Below are positions 43,060 to 52,234 of a stretch of 64,000 bases of DNA, piece after piece; within the stretch, counting starts at the first letter, position 1; every line of letters begins with the position of its first letter. This stretch comes from Martinezella hainanensis (GTDB lineage: Bacteria > Pseudomonadota > Alphaproteobacteria > Rhizobiales > Rhizobiaceae). The notes beneath the pieces are model-generated. The model saw only the letters and a program-made list of their open reading frames with translations. It had not been told where the DNA came from and did not search any database. Location of the stretch: assembly GCF_900094555.1 (NCBI RefSeq), contig NZ_FMAC01000002.1, forward strand, positions 682,001-746,000. Reading direction: 5' to 3'. The position numbers and the translations under genes were made by a program.

Positions 43060-44247
43060 TTAGATATCTTGCCGCTCACCCTTGCGGAAGGGGCTGTGCT
43101 CGGTGAGGATTTCGCTCATTTCCTCCACCTGTTCCCGCTCGTGCTTTAGATAGTCGGCAACGGCGCGTCGCAGGCCCTGGTGGCCGATATAGTGCGCCGA
43201 ATGGGTGATGACGGGAAGATAGCCGCGCGCCAGCTTGTGCTCGCCCTGCGCGCCGGCTTCCACCCGTTTCAATCCCTTGTTCAGCGCGAAATCGATCGCC
43301 TGATGATAGCAGACCTCGAAATGCAGGAAGGGATGATCTTCGATGCAGCCCCAGTGCCGGCCGTACAGTGTCTCGCCGCCGATGAAATTGATGGCGCCGG
43401 CGATATAGCGGCCCTCGCGCTTGGCCATGACGAGCAAGACATCGTCAGGCATGCGTTCGCCGATCAGCGAATAGAATTTCCGCGTGAGATAGGGGCGGCC
43501 CCATTTGCGGCTGCCGGTATCCATATAGAAGGCGAAGAATTGGTCCCAGATGTTTTCGGTGAGATCGCTGCCGGTCAGCCAGTCGATGGTAATGCCGTGC
43601 TCGACTGCCGCGCGCCGCTCCTTCTTCAGCGCCTTGCGCTTGCGCGACGCCAGTGTCTCCAGAAAAGCGTCGTGATCGGCATAGCCTTCGTTGATGAAGT
43701 GGAACTGCTGATCGGTGCGATGCAGATAGCCATCGCCTTCGAAGACCGAAGCTTCGTCTTCGGGCAGGAAGGTGATGTGCGCGGAGGAAACGCCGAGCTG
43801 CCGGGTGACTTCCTTGAGGCTTTCGGCCAGCGCCGGCTGCAGCGCGCTGCGGTCCTGCCCCTCGGCAACGAGCAGCCGTGGCCCGGTGGCGGGCGTGAAG
43901 GGAATGGAGCATTGCAGCTTCGGATAATAGCGGCCGCCAGCCCGTTCGAAGGCATCGGCCCAGCCATGGTCGAAGACATATTCGCCCTGGCTATGGCTCT
44001 TCAGGTATCCCACGACGGCGCCGAGCAATTCGCCGCCATCGGTTTCCAGTAGCAGGTGATTGCCGAGCCACCCGGTCTTGTCGGTGGCGGAGCCGGACTC
44101 CTCCAGCGACGAAAGGAAGGCGTGCGAGACAAAGGGATTGTATGGCAGCACGCTGCCGGTTCTGGCCGCTCCGGCCAGCTTCGACCAGCTCTCCCGGGCG
44201 ATATTCTTGAAGGATCGTTCGACTCGAATGGATAATTCGTCTGTCAT
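43060..44247 (-). CDS. FemAB/GNAT-like protein (DUF482, peptidogalycan biosynthesis family)
   Basis: A 395-residue protein with a duplicated GNAT-like fold. Characteristic segments are LPYNPFVSHAFLSSLEESG, YVFDHGWADAFERAGGRYYPKLQCSIPFTP, and HFEVCYHQAIDFALNKGLKRVEAGAQGEHKLARGY, which is the DUF482 signature. The family is thought to act on cell-wall or sugar-peptide substrates, without proof. The ATG at 44247 is preferred to the TTG one codon earlier. The upstream neighbour is the GDPD gene, 123 bp away. Confidence 0.82.
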   Translation of the reverse strand: MTDELSIRVERSFKNIARESWSKLAGAARTGSVLPYNPFVSHAFLSSLEESGSATDKTGWLGNHLLLETDGGELLGAVVGYLKSHSQGEYVFDHGWADAFERAGGRYYPKLQCSIPFTPATGPRLLVAEGQDRSALQPALAESLKEVTRQLGVSSAHITFLPEDEASVFEGDGYLHRTDQQFHFINEGYADHDAFLETLASRKRKALKKERRAAVEHGITIDWLTGSDLTENIWDQFFAFYMDTGSRKWGRPYLTRKFYSLIGERMPDDVLLVMAKREGRYIAGAINFIGGETLYGRHWGCIEDHPFLHFEVCYHQAIDFALNKGLKRVEAGAQGEHKLARGYLPVITHSAHYIGHQGLRRAVADYLKHEREQVEEMSEILTEHSPFRKGERQDI

Positions 44248-44370
44248 CAAACTCTTGCGCTAAGAAGGAAGGGAGGGCTCTCACCGCTGCGCCATGCGTC
44301 CGATGGGACGCGCCACAGGCGCAGCGATAATTTGGGTTTGCGCAAAGCCTCTCCTTCAGTCGATCCCGAT

Positions 44371-45090
44371 TTACGAGACTATGCGCGGGTCAAAACCTTC
44401 GAAGGTCATCTGGTCTGCATTGGCAAATGTATGTTTGCGGGCCGCTTCGTCGCGCACGGTCCAGGTGATGACCGGAATACCGCGCTGGCGCTGCGCCGTG
44501 ACAAAGGGGTTCGGCAGGTGGCCGTAGAAGTACGAAATGAAGTCTAGCCCAAGATGCATGGCTTCGTCATGCTGAAAAAACGTCTCAGGCTTGTTTCCTT
44601 CAGCCGTCAGTCCCACAGGGTAGGGTGCATCGAGCGCCTTGAGGTCCTTGAGCAGCCAATGGTCGAAGCTCATCAGGGCCACATGTCCCTTGTAGCCTTC
44701 GAGCACTTCAAGAACGGATTCCGCAAAGCCATCATCGTCGCCTTCGCGTCCCTTCAGCTCCAGCACCAGCGGCACCTTACCGTCGCAAAGTCGCAGGAGC
44801 TGCTTCAGCGTCGGGATCTTGTCCTTGGTGCCGCCGATTGACAGCAGGCCGAGTTCGGCCGAGGTGCGCTCGCGCACTTCGCCCGGCAGGTTGCAGACGC
44901 GCTGCAGATCGTCGTCATGGAAGACGACCGGAACGCCGTCCGAGGCATAATGCAGGTCGCACTCGATGGCGAAACCCGCTTCGATGGCGCGGCTGAAGGC
45001 TGAGAGCGTGTTCTCCCAGACTTGGCCGTTCATGTCATGATAGCCGCGGTGAGCGACGGGACGTTCGGTCAACCAGGCAAGCTTGCTCAT
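44371..45090 (-). CDS. Glycerophosphodiester phosphodiesterase family protein
   Basis: A 239-residue TIM-barrel GDPD. N-terminal VAHRGYHDMNGQVWENTLSAF carries the catalytic His and the metal-binding Glu; IECDLHYASDGVPVVFHDDDLQRV has the second metal motif and catalytic His. C-terminal IPVITWTVRD closes the barrel. It hydrolyses glycerophosphodiesters to glycerol-3-phosphate. Its start overlaps the RidA stop by one base, so the two genes form an operon. Confidence 0.9.
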   Translation of the reverse strand: MSKLAWLTERPVAHRGYHDMNGQVWENTLSAFSRAIEAGFAIECDLHYASDGVPVVFHDDDLQRVCNLPGEVRERTSAELGLLSIGGTKDKIPTLKQLLRLCDGKVPLVLELKGREGDDDGFAESVLEVLEGYKGHVALMSFDHWLLKDLKALDAPYPVGLTAEGNKPETFFQHDEAMHLGLDFISYFYGHLPNPFVTAQRQRGIPVITWTVRDEAARKHTFANADQMTFEGFDPRIVS

Positions 45091-45557
45091 CAGGCAATTT
45101 CCAGAATGGCATCGATTTCGACGGCGGCATTGAGCGGCAGGGCTGCCATGCCGACGGCGGCGCGGGCATGCTTGCCAGCTTCGCCCAGTACATTTGCCAG
45201 AAGATTGGAAGCGCCGTTGATCACAAGGTGTTGTTCGACGAAATCAGGCGTCGAGGCAACGAAGCCGTTCAGCTTGATCAGGCGCTTGACGCGGCCGAGA
45301 TCGCCGCCGAGAGCAGCCTTCGCCTGGGCGAGAATGTTGATGGCGCAGAGTTCGGCAGCGCGCTGGCCGCCGGCAACGTCGACGTCCTTGCCGAGATGGC
45401 CCGTCACGCCGATCTTGCCGTTTTCCATCGGCAGCTGGCCCGAGAGATAGAGGAGATTGCCGCTGATGACGTAGGGAACGTAGTTGGCGGCCGGTGCCGC
45501 AGCCTGCGGCAGAACGATGCCGAGTTCCTTCAGGCGGCCCTCAATAGCGTCGGACAT
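45090..45557 (-). CDS. RidA family protein
   Basis: A 155-residue RidA (YjgF/YER057c/UK114) family protein with the core NLLYLSGQLPMENGKIGVTGHLGKDVD, CAINILAQAKAAL and the C-terminal AAVGMAALPLNAAVEIDAILEIA, whose conserved arginine precedes it. It may deaminate reactive enamines/imines; longer members of this type are often called Rid subfamily proteins. ATG at 45557 is preferred because GGGAG is six bases upstream of it and directly adjacent to the alternative ATG at 45563. Confidence 0.88.
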   Translation of the reverse strand: MSDAIEGRLKELGIVLPQAAAPAANYVPYVISGNLLYLSGQLPMENGKIGVTGHLGKDVDVAGGQRAAELCAINILAQAKAALGGDLGRVKRLIKLNGFVASTPDFVEQHLVINGASNLLANVLGEAGKHARAAVGMAALPLNAAVEIDAILEIA

Positions 45558-45692
45558 TTTCATCTCCCGTTTTGTTGTAAAAACTTCAAAAATCCGGCAT
45601 CAAGACTAAATTCCGTCACTTAGGATCGGCAGCCTCGTTTCAGCCGAAAGCGTTCTTATAACATCGCGTGCGAGTCCAACAGGAGATAATGA

Positions 45693-46520
45693 ATGTTCCG
45701 CTCGAGTCTTGCTGCTACTGTCATTTCGGGGCTGAGCATTCTGTCTTTGGGGACTTCTGCTGCCTATGCCGCCGGTGCGAGCGGACTGATTGCGCATCGC
45801 GCCGTTTATGATCTCGAGTTGAAGGATGCCTCCGATCGGTCCGGCATTTCCGGCATGGTAGGCCGCATGGTCTATGAGTTCGAAGGCTCCGATTGCACGG
45901 GCTTCACCACCAATTTCCGCTTCGTGACGAAGATCGATACCGGTGATTCCACCCGCGTCAGCGACCAGCAGACCACGACGTTCGAGGATCTCAGCAAGCG
46001 CCTGTTCCGCTTCGAGACCAAGTCCTATACCGACAGCCAGCTCGACAAGGACGTACGCGGTGCCGCAAGCGACGACCAGAAGGGCATAAAAGTCGATCTC
46101 ACCCAGCCGCACAACAAGCAGGTCCAGATCATCGAAAGCCGCTTCCCGACGGAGCATATGCTCGACATCATCCACAATGCGAAGCTCGGCAAGAATTTCT
46201 TCGAGGCGCAGGTCTTTGACGGTTCCGATGACGGCGACAAGCCGTTGATCGCGACCACTGTCGTCGGAAAGGAGCAGACACCGGCCAAGGATGATCCCGA
46301 TGCCGACAAGGCTGGCGCCTTTGCCACGACGCCTTTCTGGCCGGTGACCGTGGCTTATTTCAATGAAAAGTCCACGGGCGACGCCATGCCCGTCTATCGC
46401 ATGTCCTTCAAGCTCTATGAGAACGGCATCACGCGCGATCTGACCATGGACTACGGCGACTTCGTGCTGACCGGCAAGCTCACCAAGCTCGAGGTTCTCG
46501 ATAACAAGGCGTGTCAATAG
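45693..46520 (+). CDS. eipB: EipB, cell envelope integrity protein (DUF1849)
   Basis: A 275-residue periplasmic protein with a signal peptide (cut after AYA, near residue 26). The DUF1849 family, known in Brucella as EipB, forms an unusual spiral beta fold, is held by one disulfide, and supports envelope integrity and beta-lactam tolerance. Cys69 (SDCTG) and Cys274 (penultimate residue) fit that disulfide. The start follows GGAGATAATGA. Standing alone, divergent from ridA. Confidence 0.85.
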   Translation: MFRSSLAATVISGLSILSLGTSAAYAAGASGLIAHRAVYDLELKDASDRSGISGMVGRMVYEFEGSDCTGFTTNFRFVTKIDTGDSTRVSDQQTTTFEDLSKRLFRFETKSYTDSQLDKDVRGAASDDQKGIKVDLTQPHNKQVQIIESRFPTEHMLDIIHNAKLGKNFFEAQVFDGSDDGDKPLIATTVVGKEQTPAKDDPDADKAGAFATTPFWPVTVAYFNEKSTGDAMPVYRMSFKLYENGITRDLTMDYGDFVLTGKLTKLEVLDNKACQ

Positions 46521-46733
46521 CTCTTCTGCGGTGCGGCTCCCGGCGTGAAATCTCTGTCATAAAACTGTGATCCAAGTTTCACTATTGTGTGAAATGATCG
46601 GCACGCAGAGGTAAGCGTTACTTCCCTTTGTTTCGATCTTGAATTGCAGTGGGGCGCGCGGGGGCATCGTCTTGGGGGCGATTGGCAATTTTTGCGGTCG
46701 GCTCCCTAGTCTATGGACGAGAAAGCACGACCT

Positions 46734-47813
46734 ATGAGCAATACCGATATATCAGCCGGCTCCAACAATACGCTGCCGGCTGTCACAGCCGACCCGACGG
46801 AAATCGCCCGCATCGGCGACAGCATCGATATCACCGACCGCGCCGGCATCTCGGTCTATGGCGATCGCGCCCAGCAAGCCGTTTCCGACTATTCCGATCG
46901 TATCCTGCGCGAGGTGCGCAATCGCGATCTCGGCGAAGTCGGCAAGCTGCTGACCGATATCATCGTCAAGTCGAAGAAGCTCGATCCGGCCTCACTGAAG
47001 GACGAGGGTTTCCTGTCACGGATGTTTTCCTCGTTCAGGGCCAAGCTGGAGCGCTTCAAGGAGCAGTTCGAGGATGTCGCCGGCCAGATCGACCGCATTG
47101 GCCTCGAGCTCGATCGGCACAAGGACATCCTGCGCCGGGATATTGCTCTCCTCGACGATCTGCATGAGGAGACAAAGCAATCTATCGTGCAGCTCGATGC
47201 CTATGTGCAGGCTGGCAAGGATTTCGCCGAGCGTTTTCGCGCGACCGACCTTCCCCGACTGAAAAGTGCCGCCGATGCAGCCTCGGCCAATCCCGGCGGC
47301 GGCATGCTGGAGGCGCAGATCTATCAGGACAGCCTCCAGGCGCTCGACCGTCTGGAAAAGCGCATATTCTACCTGCAGCAGGCCCGCCAGCTCGGCATCC
47401 AGCAATTGCCGCAGATCAGAATCGTTCAGGCCGGTGATGAAACGCTGATCGAGAACCTGCAGGCAACATCGGCGCTGACCGTACCGGCCTGGAAGCAGAA
47501 GATGGTGATTCTGCTCGGCCTGACCCAGCAGAAATCCGCGCTTGAACTGCAGAAGACCGTCACCGACGCCACGAACGACATGATCCGCCAGGCATCGAAA
47601 ATGATGAAGGATCAGGCGATCGCCATAGAACAGCAATCGCAGCGCGGTATCGTCGATATCGACACGCTTGCCGCCGCCAATCGCGACCTGATCGACACGA
47701 TCGGTGGTGTCCTGAAGGTGCAGGAAGATGGCCGCGCCAAGCGGGCCGAGGCCGAACAGCGAATGCAGAAAATGACCATCGAGCTCAAGAAAGCAATGAT
47801 CGAGGCGCGGTAA
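46734..47813 (+). CDS. TelA/KlaA family toxic anion resistance protein
   Basis: A 359-residue cytoplasmic coiled-coil protein of the TelA family (PF05816-like). Recognisable features are the long helical region (SRMFSSFRAKLERFKEQFEDVAGQIDRIGLELDRHKDILRRDIALLDDLHE), the segment LEKRIFYLQQARQLGIQQLPQIRIVQAGDETLIENLQATSALTVPAWKQKM typical of the family, and GIVDIDTLAAANRDLIDTI near the C-terminus. Family members confer tellurite resistance in some plasmids, though most chromosomal copies have no proven role. ATG at 46734 has AGAAAG upstream; one 21 bases earlier is possible. It is the first of four genes including an SBP-vWA lipoprotein and XpaC. Confidence 0.9.
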   Translation: MSNTDISAGSNNTLPAVTADPTEIARIGDSIDITDRAGISVYGDRAQQAVSDYSDRILREVRNRDLGEVGKLLTDIIVKSKKLDPASLKDEGFLSRMFSSFRAKLERFKEQFEDVAGQIDRIGLELDRHKDILRRDIALLDDLHEETKQSIVQLDAYVQAGKDFAERFRATDLPRLKSAADAASANPGGGMLEAQIYQDSLQALDRLEKRIFYLQQARQLGIQQLPQIRIVQAGDETLIENLQATSALTVPAWKQKMVILLGLTQQKSALELQKTVTDATNDMIRQASKMMKDQAIAIEQQSQRGIVDIDTLAAANRDLIDTIGGVLKVQEDGRAKRAEAEQRMQKMTIELKKAMIEAR

Positions 47814-47818
47814 TTCGC

Positions 47819-49393
47819 ATGACAATCCGCACATTCGTTACCGGCCTGACGCTCGTGGCAGCTCTCGCGCTGAGCGGCTGCGACGTCGGCGGGCAAGGCC
47901 CGAAATTCTCGATCATCTCCGGCTCGGAAAACACGGTTCTTCAGCCGATCGTCGAGGAATTCTGCAAGGAAAAGAAGGCGACCTGCAGCTTCAGCTATGA
48001 AGGCACGCTGGATATCGGCCTGGCGCTCCAGAGCGAGCAGGGCGTCGAGCAGGATGCCGTCTGGCCGGCGTCTGGCGTCTGGGTCGATATGTTCGATACA
48101 AAGCGCCGGGTGAAGTCGCTGACGTCGGTCGCGCAGATGCCCGTCATTCTCGGCGTGCGCAAATCCAAGGCCGAGGCGCTCGGTTGGGTCGGCAGGCCGG
48201 TCTATATGAAAGACATATTGGCGGCGGTGAAGAACGGCTCGCTGAAATTTCTCATGACATCGGCGACGCAATCCAATTCCGGCGCCAGCGCCTATCTGGC
48301 CATGCTGTCGAGCGCACTCGGCAACAAGCCGGTCATCGAGCCTGGCGATCTCGACAAGCCCGATGTCCAGGGCGCGGTTCGCGGGCTACTTGCCGGTGTC
48401 GAGCGTTCCTCGGGCTCGTCCGGCTGGCTTGCGGATCTCTACACGGATTCGGCCGGCAAGGGCGTGCTCTATGACGCCATGTGGAACTACGAGGCGATCC
48501 TGAAGGAAACCAACGACAAGCTGACCGGCATGGGCAAGGAGCCGCTTTACGCAATCTACCCGGCCGATGGCGTCGTCGTTGCCGATTCGCCGATCGGCTT
48601 CGTAGATCACGGGCGAGGGCAGGAGGTTGAGACCTTCTTCAATCAGCTCGTCGACTATTTGCGCTCCGCCCCGGTGCAGAAGCGCATCGCCGATACCGGG
48701 CGTCGCATTCCCCTTTCCGATATCGCCGCCAAGCCGGACCCGACATGGAACTTCGATCCGACCCGGATCGTGACGGCTATCCGCATGCCGGAGCCCGCCA
48801 TGATCCGCCAGGCGCTGGATCTCTATCAGGTTGCATTGCGCAAGCCGTCGCTGACCGCCCTCTGCCTCGATTTTTCGGGCTCGATGGCGGGCAAGGGCGA
48901 GGAACAGCTCCAGGCGGCCATGCAGTTCCTGTTCAATCCGGATGAAACAGGCAAGGTTCTGGCGCAATGGACGCCTGCCGATCGCATCATGGTCATTCCC
49001 TTCGACGCCAATGTGCGAACGACCTTTGAGGGCACGGGAAATCCGGCTCAGCAGAAAATGCTGGTCGACAAGGTTTCTCACCAGCGCGCCGGCGGCGGCA
49101 CGGACATGTATGCCTGCGCGAGCCGGGCGCTTGACTGGATGAAGGGCACAGGAGATCTGTCATCCTATCTGCCGGCAATCGTCATCATGACCGATGGAAA
49201 GTCTGATGATGCCAATGGCGATTTCATGAGCCGGTGGGCGGCGGTCAACCCGCATGTGCCCGTGTTCGGTATCACCTTCGGCGATGCGGATAAGCGGCAG
49301 CTCGATGCGCTCGCGCAGGAAACCGCGGCGCGTGTCTTCGATGGCCGCGGTGATCTGGTCAGCGCATTCCGGGCAGTGCGCGGCTATAACTAG
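47819..49393 (+). CDS. Lipoprotein with solute-binding domain fused to a von Willebrand factor A domain
   Basis: A 524-residue protein. The signal peptide ends in lipobox LALSGC (Cys21). Residues 30-320 form a periplasmic binding domain of SBP_bac_11 style, with VWPAS (81-85), SNSG (152-155) and YAIYPADGVVVAD (244-256). Residues 340-520 are a vWA domain whose metal-ion dependent adhesion site is complete: D-F-S-G-S (351-355), the Thr in GGGTD (428), and DG (459-460). No ABC permease or ATPase is nearby, so a transport role is doubtful; a sensing or scaffolding role at the membrane is plausible. It follows telA by 5 bp. Confidence 0.88.
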   Translation: MTIRTFVTGLTLVAALALSGCDVGGQGPKFSIISGSENTVLQPIVEEFCKEKKATCSFSYEGTLDIGLALQSEQGVEQDAVWPASGVWVDMFDTKRRVKSLTSVAQMPVILGVRKSKAEALGWVGRPVYMKDILAAVKNGSLKFLMTSATQSNSGASAYLAMLSSALGNKPVIEPGDLDKPDVQGAVRGLLAGVERSSGSSGWLADLYTDSAGKGVLYDAMWNYEAILKETNDKLTGMGKEPLYAIYPADGVVVADSPIGFVDHGRGQEVETFFNQLVDYLRSAPVQKRIADTGRRIPLSDIAAKPDPTWNFDPTRIVTAIRMPEPAMIRQALDLYQVALRKPSLTALCLDFSGSMAGKGEEQLQAAMQFLFNPDETGKVLAQWTPADRIMVIPFDANVRTTFEGTGNPAQQKMLVDKVSHQRAGGGTDMYACASRALDWMKGTGDLSSYLPAIVIMTDGKSDDANGDFMSRWAAVNPHVPVFGITFGDADKRQLDALAQETAARVFDGRGDLVSAFRAVRGYN

Positions 49394-49494
49394 GGCACTT
49401 CTGCTTTGAACGAAGCAACAGAAATGCTCTATCTCTTTGTTTTCACGCAATTCCGGACGCGAAGCCGCTTCGCACCTTTGCTGGAATTGTTCTA
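49391..49494 (-). repeat. Double-palindrome intergenic repeat (RIME-like), copy 4 (inverted)
   Basis: Inverted relative to the other three copies. Read on the minus strand: CAATTCC ... GGAATTG conserved left hairpin, then GAGCATTTCTG ... CAGAAGTGCCC as a different right hairpin. It fills the gap between the SBP-vWA and xpaC stop/start, ending 9 bp before the xpaC ATG. Confidence 0.75.
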
Positions 49495-49502
49495 GGACGA
49501 TA

Positions 49503-50120
49503 ATGCGCAATTGGTTCGGCAATGACTGGAATTGGATCGTGGCGGGGCTTGCCGCCGCCATCGTCGTGCCTTTGCTCAGCTTCTTTGCCGGCATGCCGAT
49601 ATGGATCGCCGCGATCATCGGTCTTTTCGTTTTCGTCGGCCTGATCTTCGTGCTCGCGCCGAAGCGCATGTTCGAGGGGCTGGATGCCAAGGCGATCGGC
49701 CGGGGACGCATCGAATTTGCCCGTGACCTGTTGAGCGCTGCGGCACCTGCCGCCGACAGGCTCGAGGCATCGGCAAAACAGATCGGCAGCAAGGACGTGG
49801 CAAAGCGGGTTCGGCATCTGGCGGAAATCGCCGCCGACGTCTTCGCCAAGGTGGAGGCCAATCCGGAAAGTGCCGGCACGGTCCGGCGATTCCTTAGCTA
49901 TTATTTGCCAAGGGCGGCTGAAGTGGCGGAGGGATTTGCCGTTATCGAGGCGAAGCGGCAGCCGGATGCCGCACGCCTGCAGGAGGTCGGCCTCGTACTG
50001 ACCAAGCTGGAAGACGCGTTCGTACATTATTCCGACAGCCTGGTCGAAGACAGGCTCGATACGCTTGATACGGAGCTGCGCCTCATACAGGCCTCGCTCA
50101 AAGAGGACATAGGACGCTGA
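49503..50120 (+). CDS. XpaC-like membrane protein (5-bromo-4-chloroindolyl phosphate hydrolysis family)
   Basis: A 205-residue protein with two hydrophobic helices near the N-terminus (about residues 10-30 and 33-52) and a helical cytoplasmic domain (ASAKQIGSKDVAKRVRHLAEIAADVFAKVEANPESAGTVRRFLSYYLPRA). The pattern matches the XpaC family, which in several bacteria is encoded next to TelA. The ribosome binding site lies in AGGA just after the repeat. Its stop overlaps the start of the next gene (ATGA). Function unknown; the name is historical. Confidence 0.82.
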   Translation: MRNWFGNDWNWIVAGLAAAIVVPLLSFFAGMPIWIAAIIGLFVFVGLIFVLAPKRMFEGLDAKAIGRGRIEFARDLLSAAAPAADRLEASAKQIGSKDVAKRVRHLAEIAADVFAKVEANPESAGTVRRFLSYYLPRAAEVAEGFAVIEAKRQPDAARLQEVGLVLTKLEDAFVHYSDSLVEDRLDTLDTELRLIQASLKEDIGR

Positions 50121-51226
50121 TGGCCATTTCCCGCCGCGCTTTTGGAGTAGGGCTTCTTGCCGCCGGTGTCGCAGGGACCGGAGGCTATTTCGCCGTCAAG
50201 GACCGGCCCGAGCTGCAGGGGCTGCTCGGCAACAGCACCAAGCTCTTCGGCTTCATCGGCGGCGAGAAGGAAGCATTCCTCGCCGATCAGGATGTGATCT
50301 CGGCGCTGCACGGCCATGGGCTCGAAATCAACAGCCGTGTCGCGGGCTCCGTGGAGATGGTGCGGGAGCAGGCGCTTCTGTCGCAAAATCCGGCCTTCCT
50401 GTGGCCCTCCTCGTCGATCATGGTCGATATCGCCCGGCAGGGTGGCATCAAGATCCGTAACGACCGCGTCATCCTCAACACGCCCGTCGTCGTCTATTCC
50501 TGGCAGCCTGTGGTCGACGGATTGACCAAGGCGGGGCTCGTCACCACGACGCCAGAGGGGCAACACCAGCTCGATCTCAAGGCGCTGCTGGATGCCGTGC
50601 TTGCGGGGACGAATTGGTCGAAGCTTGGCGTCAATTCGCTCTATGGTCAGGCGAGGATCGTCTCGACCGACCCGAATCGTTCCAATTCCGGCTTCATGTT
50701 TTCCGGCCTGGTGCTGAGTCTCTTGAGCGGCAACGTGGCGAGCGCGGACGCTCTCGCGCAGTTCGGCGACAAGGCCCAGGCAATTTTCCGCAACATGGGT
50801 TTCAAGTCGTCGTCGTCGGGCAAGCTGTTCGAGCAGTATCTCGCCGGCGGCATTGGTGGCGAACCGATGATCGTCGGCTACGAGAATCAGCTGGTGGAAT
50901 GGATCATCGCCGATCCGCAGCGCTGGAAGCGGGTGCAGGCGAGCAACAGCGCCAAGCCCGTCGTGCTCTATCCGCACCCGACCGTCTATTCCGCGCATCC
51001 GCTCATCGCCATCGACGAACAGGTCGATCGCATGATTGAGGCTCTCATCAGTCCGCGATTGCAGGAGCTCGCCTGGACCAAGCACGGCTTCCGCGGGCCG
51101 CTCGGCACGGCGACCGGCGATGCCGACAGCGCGATTGCCGGTCTGCTGCCCGCAGAAATCGATGCCGTATTGCCCATGCCGGACGCCAATGTCATGCTGG
51201 CGCTGCTCAACAAACTCGCCGCTTGA
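50120..51226 (+). CDS. Tat-type periplasmic solute-binding protein, paralogue of the SBP-vWA domain
   Basis: A 368-residue protein. The N-terminus MAISRRAFGVGLL looks like a twin-arginine signal. The body shows the same landmarks as the SBP part of the preceding lipoprotein: FLWPSSS (94-99; compare VWPAS), TPVVVYSWQPVVDGL, SNSG (188-191) and PMIVGYENQLVEW. So it is a paralogue of that domain without vWA. It overlaps the xpaC stop by 4 bp, and it ends the cluster. The ligand is unknown. A possible weak terminator CCGGGA/TCCGG with a T-run lies at 51322-51344. Confidence 0.82.
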   Translation: MAISRRAFGVGLLAAGVAGTGGYFAVKDRPELQGLLGNSTKLFGFIGGEKEAFLADQDVISALHGHGLEINSRVAGSVEMVREQALLSQNPAFLWPSSSIMVDIARQGGIKIRNDRVILNTPVVVYSWQPVVDGLTKAGLVTTTPEGQHQLDLKALLDAVLAGTNWSKLGVNSLYGQARIVSTDPNRSNSGFMFSGLVLSLLSGNVASADALAQFGDKAQAIFRNMGFKSSSSGKLFEQYLAGGIGGEPMIVGYENQLVEWIIADPQRWKRVQASNSAKPVVLYPHPTVYSAHPLIAIDEQVDRMIEALISPRLQELAWTKHGFRGPLGTATGDADSAIAGLLPAEIDAVLPMPDANVMLALLNKLAA

Positions 51227-51414
51227 GGGCGGGGCGCGATCGTTTTTTGCTTCAAAAGCCTTGCATTCCAAGCGAATCGAATGTAAGGGCACCCGCATTC
51301 CACACGTAAGGCATGGGATTGTCCGGGAGAAATCCGGATTTTTCCGCCCGGTGGCATTCTCGAAGAGGATGCTGTTCGCCTTGCGGAGGTTCAACCGGAA
51401 AAGGATACAAAGGC

Positions 51415-52182
51415 ATGGCATTGCCCGATTTTTCTATGCGCCAGCTTCTCGAAGCAGGTGTTCACTTCGGCCACCAGACGCATCGCTGGAACCCGAAGAT
51501 GAAGCCGTACATTTTCGGCGATCGTAACAACATCCACATCATCGACCTCGCCCAGACGGTTCCGATGCTGAGCCGCGCTCTGCAGGTTGTCAGCGACACC
51601 GTTGCCCGTGGCGGCCGCGTTCTGTTCGTCGGCACCAAGCGTCAGGCGTCCGAACTGATCGCCGACAGCGCAAAGCGTTCGGCTCAGTATTACGTCAACG
51701 CCCGCTGGCTCGGCGGCATGATGACCAACTGGAAGACGATCTCCAACTCGATCCAGCGTCTGCGCAAGCTCGACGAAATCCTCTCCGGCGAAGCCCAGGG
51801 CTTCACGAAGAAGGAGCGTCTGAACCTCGAGCGCGAACGCGAAAAGCTCGACAAGGCCCTCGGCGGTATCAAGGACATGGGCGGCACGCCGGACCTGATG
51901 TTCATCATCGACACCAACAAGGAAAAGATCGCGATCGACGAAGCCAAGCGCCTCGGCATCCCGGTCGTCGCCATCATCGACTCGAACTGCGATCCGGACC
52001 TGATCGACTATCCGATCCCGGGCAACGACGACGCCTCGCGCGCCATCGCTCTTTACTGCGACCTGATCTCGCGCGCTGCCATCGACGGCATCGCTCGCCA
52101 GCAGAGCGCATCGGGCCGTGACCTCGGCGCTTCTGAAGAAGCTCCGGTCGAGCCGACCCTGGCGGACGGCACCGAAGCCTGA
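51415..52182 (+). CDS. rpsB: 30S ribosomal protein S2
   Basis: A 255-residue ribosomal protein with the S2 signatures [36 protein letters not shown] and, near the middle, [52 protein letters not shown] at 51415 ([10 protein letters not shown]) is chosen; AAAGG precedes it. The gene precedes tsf as in most bacteria, but here a terminator and palindromic sequence separate the two. Confidence 0.97.
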   Translation: MALPDFSMRQLLEAGVHFGHQTHRWNPKMKPYIFGDRNNIHIIDLAQTVPMLSRALQVVSDTVARGGRVLFVGTKRQASELIADSAKRSAQYYVNARWLGGMMTNWKTISNSIQRLRKLDEILSGEAQGFTKKERLNLEREREKLDKALGGIKDMGGTPDLMFIIDTNKEKIAIDEAKRLGIPVVAIIDSNCDPDLIDYPIPGNDDASRAIALYCDLISRAAIDGIARQQSASGRDLGASEEAPVEPTLADGTEA

Positions 52183-52234
52183 TCGCGCCACGAGGCGGAC
52201 AATAAACTGTCCGCCCAAGCGCAATGACATCCGG

